Part shown: piece after piece, positions 1 through 6,913 of the stretch | Layout of the letters: the number at the start of each line of letters is the position of its first letter | Numbering within the stretch: position 1 is the first letter of the stretch | Made by a program: the position numbers and the translations under genes | Assembly (NCBI GenBank): GCA_902768605.1 | Contig: CACXLY010000036.1 | Span: forward strand, 1 to 49,056 | Length of the DNA: 49,056 nt | Origin: an uncultured Bacteroidales bacterium | Lineage (GTDB): Bacteria; Bacteroidota; Bacteroidia; Bacteroidales; Bacteroidaceae | Direction: 5' to 3' | Notes under the pieces: generated by a model | Told to the model about the DNA's origin: nothing | The model's database searches: none | Seen by the model: the letters and a program-made list of their open reading frames with translations, nothing else

Positions 1-1
1 C

Positions 2-424
2 AACTCGAAATCTCCTGCGTTCGAGGGAGAGCTGAAGGCTGGCAACGGCTGGCAGACGGTCAATTTCAAGTGGAATCGTCGCGGACGTTATCTCGCCATC
101 GAAATGTTGAGCACTCAAAAAGAGAACGATGTGGCTGCTATTGCCGAACTTTATGTTCTCGGAGATGAGTCGAAACGTCTGAGTCGTGAGCCTTGGACGG
201 TAAAGTATGCAAGCTCAGAAGAAGAAAACGGCAACCATTGGGGCGATAAAGTCTTCGACCTTCAGGAGAGCACCTATTGGCAGACTGTAAAGGGTGCAGA
301 TTTCCCGCACCTTTTGGTCATCGACCTCGGCTCGGAACAAATTGTTAACGGCATAGAGTACCTTCCTCGAGCTGAACAAGGCGCTCCGGGCAGCATCAAG
401 AAATTCAGAGTCTTTGTCTATTAG
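2..424 (+). CDS. C-terminal part of an F5/8 type C (discoidin) domain protein, probably a secreted glycoside hydrolase
   Basis: The reading frame is open from base 2, so the gene begins outside the window; only about 140 residues remain, ending at TAG 422-424. The visible part looks like a discoidin/CBM32-like beta-sandwich: a Trp-Gln-Thr-Val strand occurs twice, and near the end comes the typical sequence HLLVIDLGSEQIVNGIEYLPR followed by IKKFRVFVY, which closes many Bacteroidales glycoside hydrolases (GH29, GH20, GH2). The family of the missing N-terminal catalytic part cannot be decided. Such domains bind glycans or substrate outside the cell; that role is family knowledge. A repeat-filled spacer follows directly. 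Confidence 0.7.
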   Translation, partial: NSKSPAFEGELKAGNGWQTVNFKWNRRGRYLAIEMLSTQKENDVAAIAELYVLGDESKRLSREPWTVKYASSEEENGNHWGDKVFDLQESTYWQTVKGADFPHLLVIDLGSEQIVNGIEYLPRAEQGAPGSIKKFRVFVY

Positions 425-499
425 CAAACCATAGTTCATAGTTTTCAATTCATAGTTTTCAATTCATAGTTTTCAATTCATAGTTTTCAATTCATAATT

Positions 500-520
500 C
501 TCGGATGCTCTAGCACCGAG
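500..520 (-). repeat. GC-rich core hairpin, copy A
   Basis: A 21-nt palindrome with arms CTCGG and CCGAG around an ATGCTCTAGCA centre. It has the same layout as copies at 2322-2342, 21009-21029 and 31283-31303, and copies A and B lie in the opposite orientation to C and D. On the minus strand the conserved flank CCTCCGCGACTGC lies further away than in the other copies (about 569-581), so this copy seems to carry an internal insertion of about 45-50 bp. Confidence 0.7.
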
Positions 521-942
521 GCGGGTTCTTGCACGCTTTAGCGGCAAGGCGCAATGTTAGCCAGTGGAGGCAGTCGCGGAGGTTCAACGACACACGTGTA
601 GTTGGCCATTCATGCACGTGTTGTTTCCCATTTGCGCTGCAATCGTGATGCATCTTAATTGCATTGCAAAGGTACGACATTTGCTTCAAAGAGCAAAGGC
701 TTGTTACGACTGGCGGGCGGGGTTGTTACGGATCTTGTGCTTCTGAGAGCAAAGGTGTCCACTGTCCACTGTCCTCTGCCATTTTCAACATATATACATA
801 TACATCCTTCATTTCTTTATATTATATATATATAATATAAAAGGTAAAAAAACGTATTGCACCATATCTTGTTTTTTGCAGTGGACGGGGTACGGTGGAC
901 GCTTTTTCCCTTCTTTTGAGGAGACAATAAGTGAGTTCGATG

Positions 943-979
943 AAAAGCGGCTCACCAATTCGGCGGGCCGCTTTTTATT
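943..979. terminator. Hairpin with T-run, possible bidirectional terminator
   Basis: Arms AAAAGCGGC (943-951) and GCCGCTTTT (967-975), then TTTTTATT on the plus strand. The 5' A tract gives a T tract on the minus strand too, so it could end transcription both ways between the converging genes at 424 and 1125. No transcript is proven. Confidence 0.5.
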
Positions 980-1031
980 GAACAAGCAAACACTTGTTTT
1001 TCGTAGAGATAGAAAGGTCTTCTTTTTTGGT

Positions 1032-1112
1032 AATGATATAGAAGTTGGCATGTTTTTCGGATGGATTAAAGAGCTTCCATCGTGCCAACTGCTATATCAT
1101 TGCCTCTTTTTT
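1032..1112 (+). repeat. 70-bp unit with 19-bp terminal inverted repeats and a following T run
   Basis: AATGATATAGAAGTTGGCA at 1032-1050 pairs with 1083-1101 at 18 of 19 positions, with a 32-nt loop; TCTTTTTTTT follows. It could be a long intrinsic terminator for the plus strand, the 3' end of a small RNA, or a tiny inverted-repeat element. Confidence 0.5.
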
Positions 1113-1124
1113 TTATCCAGTTGA

Positions 1125-1568
1125 TTATTCTGTCTTGCGGTCGTCGATGTTGTCGCCTTCTGTTTCCTTGAGGGTTTCGTCGAAGTCATCCAGCCCGTTC
1201 TCGATGAGGATGTTGTACCATTGGATGAGCTTCTTGATGTCGGTGGGATAGACGCGGTCGCGGTCGAAGGTGGGCAGCACCTCGCCAAGGTAGGCGTAGA
1301 GTTCGTCCTTCGATGCCTTGCGGTAGTCGACGGAGGCGGTTTTGCCGCTTTCTTTGGTCTTGATGCTGTTCAGCACTATGCGCAGAGGCACTTCCTTTTC
1401 GTCGGTGTACATGGCGATGTCGGCGAGCGAGATGACTTTGTCTGCTGCAAAGGCAGGGAAACGCTTCTTCTGAGCGTCGATGGTTTCAACGATGAGGCTG
1501 CGATTGCCTCGCGATACGAGTTTGTAGAGTCCGGGCTTTCCGGAAATTGCTAAGATTGTTTCGAGCAT
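1125..1568 (-). CDS. DUF5606 family protein
   Basis: 147 residues, ATG start. The N-terminal part, roughly residues 1-60, has the pattern METILAISGKPGLYKLVSRG with a later SLADIAMYT segment, typical of the Bacteroidetes-only DUF5606 family; the tail is acidic and probably disordered. No biochemical role is established for the family that I know of. It lies at the 3' end of the nusB-yajC-ybbR-coaE block, a common arrangement in Bacteroidales, so a housekeeping role is likely. A heptad array (TATTGGT units, 1576-1609) separates it from the upstream gene. Confidence 0.8.
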   Translation of the reverse strand: MLETILAISGKPGLYKLVSRGNRSLIVETIDAQKKRFPAFAADKVISLADIAMYTDEKEVPLRIVLNSIKTKESGKTASVDYRKASKDELYAYLGEVLPTFDRDRVYPTDIKKLIQWYNILIENGLDDFDETLKETEGDNIDDRKTE

Positions 1569-1575
1569 GATGTTA

Positions 1576-1609
1576 TATTGGTTATTGGTTATTGGTTATT
1601 GGTTATTGG
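1576..1609. repeat. Heptad array, unit TATTGGT, about five copies
   Basis: Near-perfect 7-bp tandem repeat between the DUF5606 gene and the four-helix-bundle gene. The reverse-complement phrase (CAATAAC) reappears at 2008-2030, on the other side of the four-helix gene. Confidence 0.85.
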
Positions 1610-1616
1610 ATTCTGT

Positions 1617-1976
1617 TTATAAATGAGGTTCTAAGGCCTGAGAGCATTTTGCTATATCCGTAATCTGCTGACGCATTTCATCAAGTTTTGACTCTGTAAT
1701 ATACTGTAGGTCTGTCGCTGTCTGTAGTTCGCAAAAGACTTCCATCAACGAACCATAGGAGATTTCAATAAAGTGTATCTTCTCTTTCAGTGATTGGCGG
1801 CCGCTTTCTTCTGCAATGTTGGCTGTAATGGAGGTTGATGCCCGTCGCAGTTGGTCGCATAACCCATAGCGTTCGTCTTGTGGGAAACAACGCAGTAAAC
1901 GATATATATCAGAGACAAGAACTCTGCTTTTTTGGTAAACCTCTAATGCCTCGAATGAAAACTCCCTTGAGTCCAT
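1617..1976 (-). CDS. Four-helix bundle protein (23S rRNA intervening-sequence family)
   Basis: 119 residues. The features EALEVYQKSR near the N-terminus, QLRRASTSITANIAEESGR in the middle and FIEISYGSLMEV fit the four-helix bundle / IVS23S family, small helical proteins found as free genes in many Bacteroidetes and also in rRNA intervening sequences. The molecular function is not known. The gene sits between coaE and DUF5606 and is bracketed by inverted TATTGGT/CAATAAC heptads, which may mean it is an insertion into the conserved operon; that is inference from position and repeats. Confidence 0.85.
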   Translation of the reverse strand: MDSREFSFEALEVYQKSRVLVSDIYRLLRCFPQDERYGLCDQLRRASTSITANIAEESGRQSLKEKIHFIEISYGSLMEVFCELQTATDLQYITESKLDEMRQQITDIAKCSQALEPHL

Positions 1977-2006
1977 AATTTAAATAATCTTGTTGCTTTT
2001 ATGGCT

Positions 2007-2666
2007 TCAATAACCAATAACCAATAACCTATAAACTATATTAGCCAATTGTTCCTGTAATCTTGTGTCGTCGTCCGTGCTGTTGTCGATGATGAAGTCG
2101 GCTTGGAGGCGGTGCAGCTCGGGCCTCTGCATCTTCATTCGGGCGCGGATTTGTGCCTCGCTGGCATTGTCGCGAAGCATCGCTCTGCGAAGACGGACAT
2201 CTTCAGGTGCATCGACGAAGAGAACGTAATCGACTGAGGCGTTGAAGCCGCTCTCATAGAGGATGGCGCTTTCCAATCCGACCATTGACCATTGACCATT
2301 GAACATTGAACATTGACCATTCCCGGATGCTCCGGCACCGGGGAGCGATTGTTGTCGCGGAAGAACCATTGACCATTCGACGAAATCCTTCAGGACGACT
2401 GGGTGGATGATGGCATTGACCGCGCTGGCGTGCTCGACGTCGGCGAAGAGGTAATCGGCAAGCAGCTGCTTGTTGAGTCCTCCGCCAGCAAACACCTCGG
2501 GACCGACAAGAGCGATGAGCCTTTGGCGTATCTCCTCGTCCTCGGCGGTGAGCCGCTTGGCTTCCTTGTCGCAATCATAGACGGGAATGCCGAACTTCTG
2601 CCGCAAAAGGTTGGAAACGTAGCTCTTTCCGCTGCCTATTCCTCCTGTTATTCCGATGGTCTTCAA
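2007..2666 (-). CDS. coaE: Dephospho-CoA kinase with an in-frame repeat insertion
   Basis: Phosphorylates the 3'-OH of dephospho-CoA, the last step of CoA synthesis. The P-loop GGIGSGKS is at residues 8-15, the conserved IHPVV and the AILYESG core motif are present, and the C-terminal region fits the family. The start is TTG (2664-2666), chosen because KTIGITGG is the conserved N-terminus and no in-frame ATG precedes it. Residues about 97-129 do not belong to the family: they are encoded by AATGGTC-type heptads plus GC-core copy B and separate the HP motif from the AILYESG motif. The frame is intact, so the enzyme may fold with a long loop. It belongs to the nusB operon. Confidence 0.93.
   Translation of the reverse strand: MKTIGITGGIGSGKSYVSNLLRQKFGIPVYDCDKEAKRLTAEDEEIRQRLIALVGPEVFAGGGLNKQLLADYLFADVEHASAVNAIIHPVVLKDFVEWSMVLPRQQSLPGAGASGNGQCSMFNGQWSMVGLESAILYESGFNASVDYVLFVDAPEDVRLRRAMLRDNASEAQIRARMKMQRPELHRLQADFIIDNSTDDDTRLQEQLANIVYRLLVIGY
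2281..2378 (-). repeat. In-frame composite repeat inside coaE (heptads plus GC core copy B)
   Basis: ACCATTG-type heptads run from 2281 to 2321, then the core hairpin with arms CCCGG/CCGGG (2322-2342) and its conserved flank (GCGATTGTTGTCGCGG, 2345-2360), then two more ACCATT heptads (2365-2378). The whole block is in frame with coaE and has no stop codon. Confidence 0.85.
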
Positions 2667-2709
2667 GGTGATGGTTATTAGTTGTATGTTATTGGTTATT
2701 GAGGGGAGA

Positions 2710-3717
2710 TTACTGTTCTTCGGCCACTTGTTCGATGAGGTAATCGACTTCCCGAGGCGATATCCTGACGTTCGAGACGCCCTCGGGCACGGTTTTCAGC
2801 TGCAAGGCAAGCTTGCTGCTTTCCGTGTTGTCGAGCAACTCCTCGTAGGTCGTGGCGAGCACGAAGTCGTCCGTCGAGACGTGATTATACCGTCCGGATT
2901 CAATTCTGAATGTGATGCTGACCTGTGCGGGGAAGGTGCGGAGCTTCTTGTCTGCGGGGAAGTTGAGGCCGATGACGGACACCTTGACGGTCTTCTCCGT
3001 ATAGTAACCGACACTGACCTTGACGTTGACTTGCGTGGGCTCGTACTTCAGGAGCTTTTGTTGCAGCAGATTTATATGATAGCTGCCGGCTTCGTGAAGT
3101 CCCTCGAAGAGGAAATCCTCGGAATAGACCGCCCTCATCGAGTCGAGGATGGCTTTCGGGGCAAATACTCGGACGGAATCCGGCTCGATGCGAATGCCTT
3201 GAATGTAGTTCTGCTGCGAGGGCTTGAATGTACCTGTCAGTTTGACCGGCAGGGTTCGCGAGTGGCCGTGGTTGTAAGCAAAACGGAGCGTGTCGGGGCG
3301 GAAGGACTGTATTTTCATCGAGGGCACGAAGATGTTTCCCAGCATTCGCTGCATGTCGGCATTCGAGATGTAGATTTCCGCATCCTTCTTTCCCGTCTCG
3401 TACTTGCTGAAGTCGATTTTTACGCGATTGGGGCGGAAGAGGGTCGAGAAACTGTGCCGGGCGAGTGTCAGCCCTTTGTTCTGCAAGGTGACGCTGATGG
3501 CAGGGGGTAGCGAGTCGATGATAACGACATCGGGTGGCACGTTTTCGAGTTCCAGTCGGACGCTTACTTCCCGTTGGAGTGTCTCATTCAGCGCCTGAAG
3601 GAGCCAGAAGCCGAACGATACGGCAAGGAAAAAGCAGAAAACCAGCAGTTCGTGACTCTTCGGTCCGAACAGCGAGTTCCATCTTTGCTCGAAGCTTTTC
3701 TTGCCCTTCGACATCAT
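2710..3717 (-). CDS. YbbR-like (CdaR-type) membrane-anchored protein
   Basis: 335 residues. A short cytoplasmic N-terminus (about 20) is followed by one membrane segment, ELLVFCFFLAVSFGFWLLQ (residues about 23-41), and then a beta-rich extracytoplasmic part with YbbR-like repeats (VRLELENVP, VKLTGTF, VKVSVIGLNFP). In Firmicutes YbbR/CdaR regulates the cyclic-di-AMP synthase; no such partner lies beside this gene, so that role should not be assumed. It stands between yajC and coaE, the usual Bacteroidales order. Start at the first of two tandem ATGs. Confidence 0.85.
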   Translation of the reverse strand: MMSKGKKSFEQRWNSLFGPKSHELLVFCFFLAVSFGFWLLQALNETLQREVSVRLELENVPPDVVIIDSLPPAISVTLQNKGLTLARHSFSTLFRPNRVKIDFSKYETGKKDAEIYISNADMQRMLGNIFVPSMKIQSFRPDTLRFAYNHGHSRTLPVKLTGTFKPSQQNYIQGIRIEPDSVRVFAPKAILDSMRAVYSEDFLFEGLHEAGSYHINLLQQKLLKYEPTQVNVKVSVGYYTEKTVKVSVIGLNFPADKKLRTFPAQVSITFRIESGRYNHVSTDDFVLATTYEELLDNTESSKLALQLKTVPEGVSNVRISPREVDYLIEQVAEEQ

Positions 3718-3770
3718 TCATTTACCATTTAATCATTTACCATTTACCATTTCATAACTCCCCAACATAA
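3718..3770. repeat. Heptad array, unit TTTACCA and variants
   Basis: Short phrases TTTACCA / TTTAATCA / TTTACCA repeated upstream of ybbR, with mostly 7-bp spacing. Confidence 0.6.
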
Positions 3771-3816
3771 CTCCCCATCATAACTTCCATTCTTTCAGAA
3801 GAGGATTCCGGCGAGG

Positions 3817-4119
3817 CTATTGCATGTTCGTTTGCGGCGTGGCAAAGACGCTACCCTTGTCCACCTGGATACAGATGCCGTTGGCAATTTCCACCTTGAG
3901 TTTGTTGGCAGCTTCGTCGATGTCCTTCACCGTTCCATAGATGCCGCCGGCCGTCACGATTTGTGTGCCTCTGGTAATGCTTGCCCTGAAGTTCTGGATT
4001 TCCTTTTGCCTCTTCTGCTGAGGGCGAATCATGAAGAACCACATAATGGCGAAGATGGCGACCATCATCAGAAGGAACGACATATTGCCGCCACCTTGAG
4101 CTTGAAGTAATGTTAACAT
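3817..4119 (-). CDS. yajC: Preprotein translocase subunit YajC
   Basis: 100 residues with the classic YajC plan: one N-terminal membrane helix (MSFLLMMVAIFAIMWFFM), immediately followed by the signature IRPQQKRQKE, then a small cytoplasmic domain containing GTQIVTAGGIYGTV. YajC is an accessory part of the SecDF-YajC complex that aids Sec-dependent export at the inner membrane. ATG start at 4119. It lies between nusB and ybbR; the roughly 190-bp spacer toward nusB is filled with heptads. Confidence 0.95.
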   Translation of the reverse strand: MLTLLQAQGGGNMSFLLMMVAIFAIMWFFMIRPQQKRQKEIQNFRASITRGTQIVTAGGIYGTVKDIDEAANKLKVEIANGICIQVDKGSVFATPQTNMQ

Positions 4120-4127
4120 AATTGTAA

Positions 4128-4315
4128 TATTAATTTACGATTTGACTATTTACTATTTACGATTTATTTAATTTACAATTTAACAATGTACAATGTACTA
4201 TTGATTTACAATTTAGTAATTTTATTATTTACAGGGTTAATGCTTTCAATTTTCAATCTTCAATATTCAATTTTCACTCTTCAATATTCAACCTTCAATC
4301 TTCAATTTTCAATTG
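4128..4315. repeat. Long heptad array (TTTACGA-like, then TTCAATN units)
   Basis: The part 4245-4315 reads as about ten consecutive heptads TTCAATT, TTCAATC, TTCAATA, TTCACTC, TTCAACC; the part 4128-4230 is made of ATTTAC/ACAATTT phrases. It forms the whole nusB-yajC spacer and touches the nusB stop codon. Confidence 0.8.
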
Positions 4316-5250
4316 TCTGTCGGGCTGTCTTTCGTGAGCTTTCCCTCCTCGATGAGTCTCTTTGCGATGGTGTCGAGGGTCGCATTGATGTACTTGTCGC
4401 TTTTCGGAGTGCTGTACATCTTGGCGATATCGACATACTCGTTGATGCTGACGCTCAGCGGGATGCTGGGGAACGTCGTTATCTCTGCCAGGCCGAGCTG
4501 CAGGATGACGCGGTCCATGAGGGCGATGCGCTTGAAGTCCCATTTGCGCGTCGTGCCGCTGATGAGTTCGCCATAGTGCTCTTGGCCGACGATGGCGCGA
4601 TAGAGCAGCTTCTTGGCGAAATCGAGGTCGGCGTCGCTCTTGTACTCGGGCATGAGCGGGAAGGTGGAGGTGGTGTTCTCCGTAAAGCGGTTGATGGTCT
4701 TGAGGACGAAGGTATCGACTATCGTCTTGTCGTCGTTCCAGTAAATATTCGTGTCCTCCAGCAGGTCGGAGAGCTCCTCGTTGCCCACGATGAGGTGGCG
4801 GTAGATGAGTCGCCATACCTCGCGGTCCATCTCGTAGCTTGTGGTCTCGCTCGCCATGTAGTCCTTGTAGAACTCGCTTGCCTCTACCTTATTATATAAA
4901 TCGCGCACGAAAGCCTCGTGGTCGGCCCAGCTGAGGTCGTGCTCCGAGCAGTAGTCGCGAAGCTGGCGGTTGGATTCCAATTGGATGATGAAGCGGTTAT
5001 CGACGAACCGATGGCTCCATTTGATGCCGTCCTTCAGCTTCTTGCTGCGTTTCTCATAGACCTCAAGCATGCGTACGGACATGCGGCTGACCTCGACAAG
5101 AAGCATCAGGAGATAGTTATAAAGGTCGTATGCTTTGTCCAGACTCAGCAGCAGTTCCTTCTCGGCGACGTCCGGGTTGTGCATCCCTTTCTGCAAATAG
5201 GAGTAGAGCACCTGCACAAGCTTTATTCGTATCAGTTCACGGTTTATCAT
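4309..5250 (-). CDS. nusB: Transcription antitermination protein NusB
   Basis: 313 residues, about twice the length of E. coli NusB, as is usual in Bacteroidetes. The N-terminal helical part starts MINRELIRIKLVQVLYSYLQ; the C-terminal part has the NusB core, with LISGTTRKWDFKRIALMDRVILQLGLAEI and SIPLSVSINEYVDIAK then STPKSDKYINATLDTIAK. NusB binds boxA RNA with NusE (S10) in antitermination and rRNA synthesis. First gene of the minus-strand operon; a TATCTTTG box lies about 93 bp upstream (5343-5350). The LYNKVE segment is encoded by an unusually AT-rich stretch (about 4883-4900). Confidence 0.93.
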   Translation of the reverse strand: MINRELIRIKLVQVLYSYLQKGMHNPDVAEKELLLSLDKAYDLYNYLLMLLVEVSRMSVRMLEVYEKRSKKLKDGIKWSHRFVDNRFIIQLESNRQLRDYCSEHDLSWADHEAFVRDLYNKVEASEFYKDYMASETTSYEMDREVWRLIYRHLIVGNEELSDLLEDTNIYWNDDKTIVDTFVLKTINRFTENTTSTFPLMPEYKSDADLDFAKKLLYRAIVGQEHYGELISGTTRKWDFKRIALMDRVILQLGLAEITTFPSIPLSVSINEYVDIAKMYSTPKSDKYINATLDTIAKRLIEEGKLTKDSPTDN

Positions 5251-5262
5251 AGAGCACTATTA

Positions 5263-5296
5263 GAGTTAAGAATTAAGAGTTAAGAGTTAAGAATTA
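5263..5296. repeat. Heptad array, unit AGTTAAG/AATTAAG
   Basis: About four 7-bp units lie in the predicted nusB leader. Confidence 0.75.
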
Positions 5297-5342
5297 ACGC
5301 GTTTCCTTGTCAACTCCTTCGCTTGTCAGCTTAATTTGCGTG

Positions 5343-5350
5343 CAAAGATA
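5343..5350 (-). promoter_or_regulatory. Bacteroidetes -7 box TATCTTTG upstream of nusB
   Basis: The minus strand reads TATCTTTG, matching TAnnTTTG. Transcription would start about 7 nt further on and give a leader of about 85 nt containing AGTTAAG heptads (5263-5296). No good -33 TTTG is visible because the position is taken by AAATGAA heptads. Confidence 0.6.
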
Positions 5351-5358
5351 CAACAAAT

Positions 5359-5390
5359 AAATGAAAAATGAAAAATGAAAAATGAAAAAG
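5359..5390. repeat. Heptad array, unit AAATGAA, four copies
   Basis: Perfect 7-bp tandem repeat in the divergent spacer between nusB and the PUR-like gene, between the two predicted promoters. Confidence 0.85.
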
Positions 5391-5415
5391 GATAGGATTA
5401 TATTAAAAAAAGTTG

Positions 5416-5423
5416 TACTTTTG
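5416..5423 (+). promoter_or_regulatory. Bacteroidetes -7 box TACTTTTG upstream of the DUF3276 gene
   Basis: Matches TAnnTTTG; it gives a leader of roughly 24-36 nt to the ATG at 5454 or 5466. Confidence 0.6.
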
Positions 5424-5465
5424 CCAGACAAATGGTAATTGATAAATATTTTAATGGTGAATTAT

Positions 5466-5804
5466 ATGTTGGAAACAGAGAAAAAACCTTTTGATGGCAA
5501 GGATGCCGAAATCCTATTCTCGCGGACAGTCAAGGCGGGGCACCGCATCTATTATGTCGACGTGAAGCAGAACCGCCGTGGCGAGATGTACCTGAGCATC
5601 ACCGAGAGCAAGAAGATGCTGAGCGGGCCTCAAGATATGCCGCAGGTCAATTTCGAGAAGCACAAGATATTTCTTTTCAAGGAGGATTTTGGCAAGTTTC
5701 AGGAAGCCCTGAACGATGCCTTCAGTTTCGTTGCTAACGAGCAGGGCGAAGCCCCCGAGAGGCAGGAGAATGGCGATGCCATCAAGCTCGATTTGGATTT
5801 CTGA
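5466..5804 (+). CDS. PUR-alpha-like DNA/RNA-binding protein (DUF3276)
   Basis: 113 residues from the ATG at 5466. The segment AEILFSRTVKAGHRIYYVDVKQNRRGEMYLSITESKK is the PUR-fold signature of the Bacteroidetes/Borrelia family (BpuR-like), which binds single-stranded nucleic acids; the C-terminal tail is acidic. An in-frame ATG at 5454 and a TTG at 5439 also exist. I prefer 5466 because the conserved family N-terminus begins close to it, but 5454 is possible. It has its own promoter box and is followed by a hairpin, so it is probably monocistronic. Confidence 0.88.
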   Translation: MLETEKKPFDGKDAEILFSRTVKAGHRIYYVDVKQNRRGEMYLSITESKKMLSGPQDMPQVNFEKHKIFLFKEDFGKFQEALNDAFSFVANEQGEAPERQENGDAIKLDLDF

Positions 5805-6171
5805 CACAAGAAACTACCCATCCTACCAGCCTTCGTGACTCATTATGACACGAGGGTAGGGCGGTTCGTGGCATATATGCGGTTTGCTGTATGACGGTGC
5901 GCGAATCATGCAATTTGACGTATTGCATCACGTATTTGGTGTGCCCAAAGTAGCGTGTTTTTGGTGCAGAAGGCGGGCGACAAGGCTCGCATCGTCGGCA
6001 ATTCTTCCCTTTTTCGTCTGTTTAGCAGACTTTTCGGGGCTTTCTTTTCCTTATTTAATATAAAATGTGTAACTTCGCGGCGCAAAAAGACACCCTTGCC
6101 CCGGGAAAGCCTCTTCCAATCCTTCCAAAGGGGAAAGGCTTAAAGGGAATGACTTAAATGGAAAATGTGAG
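5805..6171. other. Spacer between the DUF3276 gene and hisH
   Basis: Contains a long hairpin just after the stop (arms CCTACC 5822-5827 and GGTAGG 5855-5860, extended by CTTCGTG/CACGAG) without a clear T run, a region of no recognised content, a -7 box at 6070, and a short C-rich palindrome-like stretch (6087-6140). No leader peptide with clustered His codons was seen. Confidence 0.6.
6070..6077 (+). promoter_or_regulatory. Probable -7 box TAACTTCG for the his gene block
   Basis: TAACTTCG, one base off TAnnTTTG; the same variant precedes the PPTase gene (28534). The leader to the hisH GTG would be about 87 nt. Confidence 0.45.
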
Positions 6172-6825
6172 GTGAAAGTCGCTGTCGTAAAATACAATGC
6201 CGGAAATATCTTTTCGGTGGTTCACGCCTTGAAGCGATTGGGCGTGGAGCCCTTGCTGACCGATTCGCCCGAGCAGTTGAGGAGTGCCGACCGCGTCATC
6301 TTCCCCGGTCAGGGCGAGGCTTCGGGCGCGATGCACTACTTGCGGGAGCGCGGGCTGGACGAGGTGATTCGCTCCCTGACGAATCCCGTTCTCGGCATCT
6401 GCATTGGCCAGCAGCTGATGTGCCGCCATTCAGAAGAGGGCGACGTGGATTGCTTGGGCATTTTCGATGCCGAGGTGAAGCGCTTTGTGCCCCTCAGGCA
6501 CGAGGAAAAGATACCTCATATGGGATGGAACAGCATAGCAACCTCCTCTCCGCTCCCCCTTTGCGAGAGTACTACGGCTGCAGTCACTTCCCCTCTTTTC
6601 AAAGCACTCCCCCAAGGGGGGAGCAGGGAGGGGGCTCCTTTCGTCTATTTCGTCCATAGCTACTACGTGCCTGTCTGCAAGAACACGGTTGCCGTGACCG
6701 AATACATTCACCCGTTCAGCGCAGCGATGCAGAAGGACAACTTCTTCTGCACGCAGTTCCATCCCGAGAAGAGTGGCAAGGTAGGGCAACAGATATTGCG
6801 TAATTTCCTGGAGCTTAAAATATGA
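6172..6825 (+). CDS. hisH: Imidazole glycerol phosphate synthase, glutaminase subunit HisH, with an inserted palindromic element
   Basis: Class I glutamine amidotransferase that supplies ammonia to HisF. The GICIGQQ nucleophile elbow places the catalytic Cys at 77, with His197 and Glu199 in QFHPEKSG. The start is GTG at 6172 (conserved MKVAVVKYNAGN); the upstream ATG at 6159 opens only a five-codon frame that overlaps it. Between HMGWN (about residue 119) and VYFVHSY (about residue 158) there are about 18 more residues than in E. coli HisH; they include SSPLPLCESTT and are encoded by a C-rich palindromic element (about 6545-6640). The frame is intact. First of hisH-hisA-hisF-hisIE. Confidence 0.95.
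   Translation: MKVAVVKYNAGNIFSVVHALKRLGVEPLLTDSPEQLRSADRVIFPGQGEASGAMHYLRERGLDEVIRSLTNPVLGICIGQQLMCRHSEEGDVDCLGIFDAEVKRFVPLRHEEKIPHMGWNSIATSSPLPLCESTTAAVTSPLFKALPQGGSREGAPFVYFVHSYYVPVCKNTVAVTEYIHPFSAAMQKDNFFCTQFHPEKSGKVGQQILRNFLELKI
6545..6640 (+). repeat. C-rich palindromic element, in frame in hisH
   Basis: CTCTCCGCTCCCCCTTTG at the left and AGCACTCCCCCAAGGGGG at the right are the two ends also seen in lysA (12289-12366) and, in reverse, in the symporter gene (46217-46250). No stop codon arises in the hisH frame. Confidence 0.8.
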
Positions 6826-6913
6826 AAGCCCCCATCCCTCTCCGCAGAGGGGAATAAATAGTAAAATAGTTAAATCGTAAATAAATAGTAAATCGTAAAT
6901 CGTCAAATCGTAA
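6825..6913. repeat. C-rich palindrome followed by TAAATCG-type heptads
   Basis: CCCCCATCCCTCTCCGCAGAGGGG (6830-6853, split here as a C-rich hairpin) then AATAGTAAAATAGTT and TAAATCG/TAAATAA/ATAGTAA heptads up to the hisA ATG. It forms the entire hisH-hisA spacer. Confidence 0.75.

Larger units (their letters stand above)
425..1124. other. 700-bp gene-free spacer rich in repeats and hairpins
   Basis: This convergent spacer holds, in order: a 14-bp (2 x 7) tandem repeat, CATAGTTTTCAATT, four times (429-497); a copy of the GC-rich core hairpin (500-520) with a possible internal insertion up to about 585; CACTGTC heptads (about 758-779); a 26-bp perfect AT palindrome (816-841); a hairpin at 943-975; and a 19-bp inverted repeat at 1032-1101 followed by a T run. 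Short ORFs here show no family resemblance and are not called. Confidence 0.7.

Noticed and set aside
876..1124. 82-codon plus-strand frame in the first spacer
   Set aside because: It spans a hairpin and a 19-bp inverted repeat, has no family resemblance and no clear start signal.
5805..6171. tRNA or riboswitch in the spacer before hisH
   Set aside because: No cloverleaf, T-loop GGTTC-RAnnCC box or known aptamer core could be found.
6070..6171. Histidine attenuator leader before hisH
   Set aside because: No short frame with clustered His codons and no terminator/antiterminator pair next to the GTG start.
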